Shown piece by piece: positions 61,787-64,000 of a stretch of DNA of 64,000 bases. How positions within the stretch are numbered: the first letter of the stretch is position 1; each line of letters opens with the position of its first letter. The translations under genes and the position numbers were made by a program. Under the pieces are notes generated by a model, which saw only the letters and a program-made list of their open reading frames with translations, did no database searches and was not told the origin of the DNA. The DNA is from Alistipes sp. (lineage in GTDB: Bacteria > Bacteroidota > Bacteroidia > Bacteroidales > Rikenellaceae), in contig JAFZFX010000004.1 of assembly GCA_017555695.1 (NCBI GenBank), positions 40,850 through 104,849 of the forward strand. Reading direction: 5' to 3'.

Positions 61787-62676
61787 TGGAGCTGGTGAGA
61801 GATTACATAATTGCCGACAATCGCATCAGGGTATTTGGCCCTGCGGCCGACATTGCGAGTGCTGGAGTACGAAGTTTCGAGGTGTTCGCCGCTGAGTATG
61901 ATGCTGCAACTAAGCCCGCTGTAGAGGTCTTCACAGGCTACAACATCAACAAGAAGCAGATGGAGAGCCAGACATTAACCAAGTTCGACTTTAGCGAAGG
62001 TCAGGCTTTGTGCATATTAGGCAACACGGCGACACACTATACCTTCCGCATAGAGAACGAGGCAAGTGAGCCATTCTATCTATATTATGAGAAAGCCACC
62101 GACAAGGCATATTGCAATGCTAAAGCAAATGGAGAATCTAACCCTTCATTTATACGATTCGGGATGTGGATGGCCATCGGGTTGGCTATGGCAAAGCACT
62201 TGACAGCGGCCATACACTCCTCGACGATTATTGCTAATGGTGGAGCAGTGATGTTTCTCGGCGAATCGGGAACGGGCAAAAGCACCCACACGCGATTATG
62301 GAGAGAGTGCGTCGAGGGCGCTACCCTACTGAACGACGACAGCCCATTCCTAAAAATCGTAGATGGCAAAGCCGTAGTATATGGCTCACCTTGGAGTGGC
62401 AAGACACCATGTTATAAGAATGAGTCGTATCCGCTGCGCGCCATCGTGCGATTGAGCCAAGCGCCACACAATGCAATACACCGACTAAAGGGCGTACGAG
62501 CTATTGGTGCATTACTGCCATCGATGCCACCCGCATTTGCCTTCGACAAGGAGCTGGAGTGTAGGATGATAGATATTTTATCGGCCACGATTTCAGCCGT
62601 ACCCGTATATCATCTGGAGTGTTTACCCGACACAGATGCGGCAAAACTCGCATATAATACTATCTTTGCAGTATGA
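61786..62676 (+). CDS. HprK-like P-loop protein
   Basis: A 296-residue cytoplasmic protein. The N-terminal half (1-130) has no recognised fold. The C-terminal part resembles the kinase domain of HPr kinase/phosphorylase and PEP carboxykinase: GESGTGKSTHTRLW (about 158-171), LLNDDSPFL (about 180-188) and GSPWSGKT (about 199-206). HprK-like proteins of this type are known next to peptide-modification and lasso-peptide genes, where some phosphorylate the peptide. Here no precursor, PqqD or cyclase gene is adjacent. The gene overlaps both neighbours (TAATG upstream, ATGA downstream). The substrate is unknown. Confidence 0.75.
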   Translation: MELVRDYIIADNRIRVFGPAADIASAGVRSFEVFAAEYDAATKPAVEVFTGYNINKKQMESQTLTKFDFSEGQALCILGNTATHYTFRIENEASEPFYLYYEKATDKAYCNAKANGESNPSFIRFGMWMAIGLAMAKHLTAAIHSSTIIANGGAVMFLGESGTGKSTHTRLWRECVEGATLLNDDSPFLKIVDGKAVVYGSPWSGKTPCYKNESYPLRAIVRLSQAPHNAIHRLKGVRAIGALLPSMPPAFAFDKELECRMIDILSATISAVPVYHLECLPDTDAAKLAYNTIFAV

Positions 62677-63128
62677 AATTAGAGTTACCAAATAGTATAT
62701 TCTTTGCAGAGGTGGAGCGACTGCTTGGCCAAGGTCAGTGCGTGACGATTCCCGTCAAGGGGCATAGCATGCGTCCGATGATGCATAACGAGCGTGACAA
62801 GGTTACGCTTACGCCCTGCAACGAGGAGCAGATAGAGGTGGGCGCCGTAGTGCTATTCCGTCACCATAACGGGCACATAATGCATCGCATCTGCGCCATA
62901 GATGGCGAGAAGGTGACATTTGCGGGCGATGGCAACTACCGCACGAAAGAGCAGGCCGAGCGCAAAGATATAGTGGCAAAGGTGGTATCCATCACAAGAC
63001 TTTCGGGGCAAGTGATAAAACTTGACAGCGCTCGATGGAGGATATACTCGGCCCTATGGCTGAGTACGCCCGCCATCGTAAGAAGATATATTTTAGCAAT
63101 AACATTCAGATTAAAGATATGGATATAA
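62673..63128 (+). CDS. S24/S26 signal peptidase-like protein with Ser/His site
   Basis: A 151-residue protein of the S24/S26 fold. The nucleophile is Ser32 in GHSMRPMM. The second position is His71 (IMHRIC) rather than Lys, and Asp86 sits in FAGDGN. This Ser-His-Asp pattern is that of the ER/archaeal/SipW type, not of the usual bacterial LepB Ser-Lys type. A hydrophobic C-terminal segment (about 125-150) could be a membrane anchor. It overlaps the HprK-like gene by four bases and ispF by ten. It may trim a peptide that the ABC exporter carries, but no precursor is seen. Confidence 0.78.
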   Translation: MKLELPNSIFFAEVERLLGQGQCVTIPVKGHSMRPMMHNERDKVTLTPCNEEQIEVGAVVLFRHHNGHIMHRICAIDGEKVTFAGDGNYRTKEQAERKDIVAKVVSITRLSGQVIKLDSARWRIYSALWLSTPAIVRRYILAITFRLKIWI

Positions 63129-63598
63129 GAGTAGGACAAGGTTACGATGTACACTCTCTCGGCGAGGGGTTGCGACTGGTTTTAGGTGGTATAGAGGTGC
63201 CTCACACAAAGGGTTGCATAGCACACTCTGATGGTGATGTGGCTATTCACGCTATATGCGATGCGCTGTTGGGCGCATTGGCTTTAGGCGACATAGGCAA
63301 GCTCTTTCCCGACAACGACCCCACACTGAAGGGTATCGACTCGAAGATTTTATTGCGCAAGGTATGCCAGGAGGTGACCGATAGAGGTTACTCGATATCG
63401 AATGTGGACTGCACAATTGCTATGCAGCGCCCAAAGTTGCGCCCCTACATTGACACTATGCGCGAGGTATTGGCCGAGCAGATGGGCATCACTGCCGATA
63501 GAGTATCGATGAAGGCGACGACTACCGAGCGTCTGGGTTTTGAGGGTCGTGAGGAGGGCGTATCAGCAATGGCCGTCGTACTCATCTGCAAGGAATAG
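63119..63598 (+). CDS. ispF: 2-C-methyl-D-erythritol 2,4-cyclodiphosphate synthase
   Basis: A 159-residue homotrimeric enzyme of the MEP isoprenoid pathway that closes CDP-ME-2-phosphate to the cyclic diphosphate. The N-terminus RVGQGYDVH gives metal ligands Asp10 and His12, with AHSDGDVAIHA (His at about 44), PDNDP (about 63) and the C-terminal KATTTERLGF. The ATG at 63119 lies inside the end of the previous gene and gives the family start. It is the last gene of the overlapping four-gene unit. A weak hairpin (about 63607-63625) follows its stop. Confidence 0.96.
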   Translation: MDIRVGQGYDVHSLGEGLRLVLGGIEVPHTKGCIAHSDGDVAIHAICDALLGALALGDIGKLFPDNDPTLKGIDSKILLRKVCQEVTDRGYSISNVDCTIAMQRPKLRPYIDTMREVLAEQMGITADRVSMKATTTERLGFEGREEGVSAMAVVLICKE

Positions 63599-63680
63599 CC
63601 CACAAAAAGCCTCAAAAGAGGGCTTAAAATTGCAAAAGAGAAAAAAAATCGCCCAAAATCGAAAAAAAATCACATTTTTC

Positions 63681-63711
63681 TTTGCAGAATAGAAATAATA
63701 TTCTACTTTTG
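63681..63711 (+). promoter_or_regulatory. Promoter of tRNA-Gln
   Basis: TTTG (63681-63684), 19 bases, then TACTTTTG (63704-63711). The tRNA begins 28 bases downstream. Same spacing as the tRNA-Met/Pro promoter. Confidence 0.8.
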
Positions 63712-63738
63712 CGGTGTCAAAAATGATGACGACCTGAT

Positions 63739-63809
63739 TGGGCTATGGTGTAATGGTAACACTACAGATTCTGGTCCTGTCATTCCAGGTTCGAATCCTG
63801 GTAGCCCAA
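63739..63809 (+). tRNA. tRNA-Gln (anticodon CTG)
   Basis: A 71-base cloverleaf. The acceptor TGGGCTA pairs with TAGCCCA, discriminator A. The anticodon arm is ACAGA-TTCTGGT-CCTGT with one mismatch at its inner end, giving CTG. The T arm is CCAGG-TTCGAAT-CCTGG. It has its own promoter and terminator. Confidence 0.92.
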
Positions 63810-63812
63810 CAA

Positions 63813-63840
63813 AAAATGCAGTCTTTATGGACTGCATTTT
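63813..63840 (+). terminator. Terminator of tRNA-Gln
   Basis: Perfect 11-base stem AAAATGCAGTC / GACTGCATTTT (63813-63823 and 63830-63840) with a T-rich 3' side, four bases after the tRNA. Confidence 0.75.
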
Positions 63841-63884
63841 TCGTTTTATACATTTTGCTTTTAGAGCTTATCGGCTTATTGGGC

Positions 63885-63951
63885 TTATTGGTCAAAATAG
63901 TAGATAAAATCGGGGCAATATTTGTTTATTGGTCAGAATTAGTAGATAAAT
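63885..63951. repeat. Imperfect direct repeat pair after tRNA-Gln
   Basis: TTATTGGTCAAAATAGTAGATAAAA (63885-63909) recurs with few changes at 63926-63951 (TTATTGGTCAGAATTAGTAG, then ATAAAT), offset 41 bases. A shorter GCTTATTGG unit is doubled just before (63874-63890). No gene was recognised here; the stretch from the tRNA to the window end is 191 bases. Confidence 0.55.
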
Positions 63952-63974
63952 GCGGGTGTTTTCCCGCATTTATC
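63945..63974. other. Perfect 12-base inverted repeat near the window end
   Basis: GATAAATGCGGG (63945-63956) and CCCGCATTTATC (63963-63974) flank a TGTTTT loop. It overlaps the second direct repeat. It could be a terminator-like or regulatory hairpin, or the end of an element that continues past the window; no T-run follows. Confidence 0.5.
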
Positions 63975-64000
63975 ATTTCCATTTGATCCTGAAATACTCG

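Noticed and set aside
63607-63625. Hairpin after ispF as a terminator
   Set aside because: The stem is short and bulged, and is followed by an A-rich rather than T-rich stretch.
63738-63986. An 82-residue frame across tRNA-Gln and the repeats
   Set aside because: It begins inside the tRNA and consists of tRNA, terminator and repeat sequence.
1-64000. CRISPR arrays, insertion sequences, prophage genes or rRNA
   Set aside because: No regularly spaced repeats, transposase or integrase motifs, phage structural genes or rRNA segments were seen on either strand.

Overview
The window reads as chromosomal DNA of a gut-type member of the Bacteroidota, order Bacteroidales. The evidence is: many start regions carry the Bacteroidota promoter signature (TTTG, about 18-20 bases, then TAnnTTTG) and few show Shine-Dalgarno sequences; there is a complete Na+-translocating NQR operon; there are secreted glycosidases of the GH20, GH78 and GH92 types; and there are families typical of the group (DUF4923, NigD-like, C_GCAxxG_C_C, AsmA, DUF2264). 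A Rikenellaceae/Alistipes-like host is a guess, not a demonstration. No insertion sequence, prophage, CRISPR array, rRNA operon or SusC/SusD pair was seen. Coding density is high and no gene-free stretch exceeds 300 bases.

Layout. 1-7.3 kb (+): end of an OPT oligopeptide transporter, peptidase T, a flavin reductase-like protein, NAD synthetase, two DUF4923 paralogues and a GH20 hexosaminidase. 7.3-11.8 kb (-): two tandem acyltransferase-3 paralogues, tRNA-Lys, a DUF418 membrane protein and a YbaK-type deacylase. 11.8-12.8 kb (+): two overlapping genes for a DUF4878 lipoprotein and a YiiX-like hydrolase. 12.8-18.2 kb (-): a Na+/solute symporter, a very large amidase with golvesin-like and FnIII modules, and a BASS-type transporter. 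18.3-21.3 kb: a biotin-dependent (de)carboxylase subunit, an ion channel with an unusual filter, tRNA-Met and tRNA-Pro. 21.4-32.3 kb: a glycan region (GH92, GH78, an uncharacterised secreted protein, AsmA, a BNR sialidase-like protein).

32.4-39.4 kb: a double-receiver/PEP-binding fusion protein, a C_GCAxxG protein, MscL, a HAD hydrolase, a NigD-like lipoprotein and a DUF2264 protein. 39.5-45.2 kb (-): nqrABCDEF. 45.4-47.7 kb (+): a TatD nuclease, TcdA and a D-2-hydroxyacid dehydrogenase. 47.7-51.9 kb (-): gpmI and alaS. 52-60 kb (+): two M23 endopeptidases and the AddB/AddA nuclease-helicase pair. 60-63.6 kb (+): an overlapping four-gene unit (ABC exporter, HprK-like P-loop protein, Ser/His signal-peptidase-like protein, ispF). 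The window ends with tRNA-Gln and a small block of repeats.

How the genes work together. OPT and PepT suggest peptide import and hydrolysis. The NQR complex couples NADH oxidation to a Na+ gradient that the SSS and BASS transporters probably use. The glycosidases point to N-glycan, mannan and rhamnose-containing substrates. The most interesting items are a NAD synthetase whose glutaminase nucleophile position reads Gly, the exporter/kinase-like/signal-peptidase cassette that resembles part of a peptide-maturation system, the receiver-PEP-binding fusion, the ion channel with a T-V-G-A-A filter, and several promoters placed so close to the ATG that the mRNAs should be leaderless.
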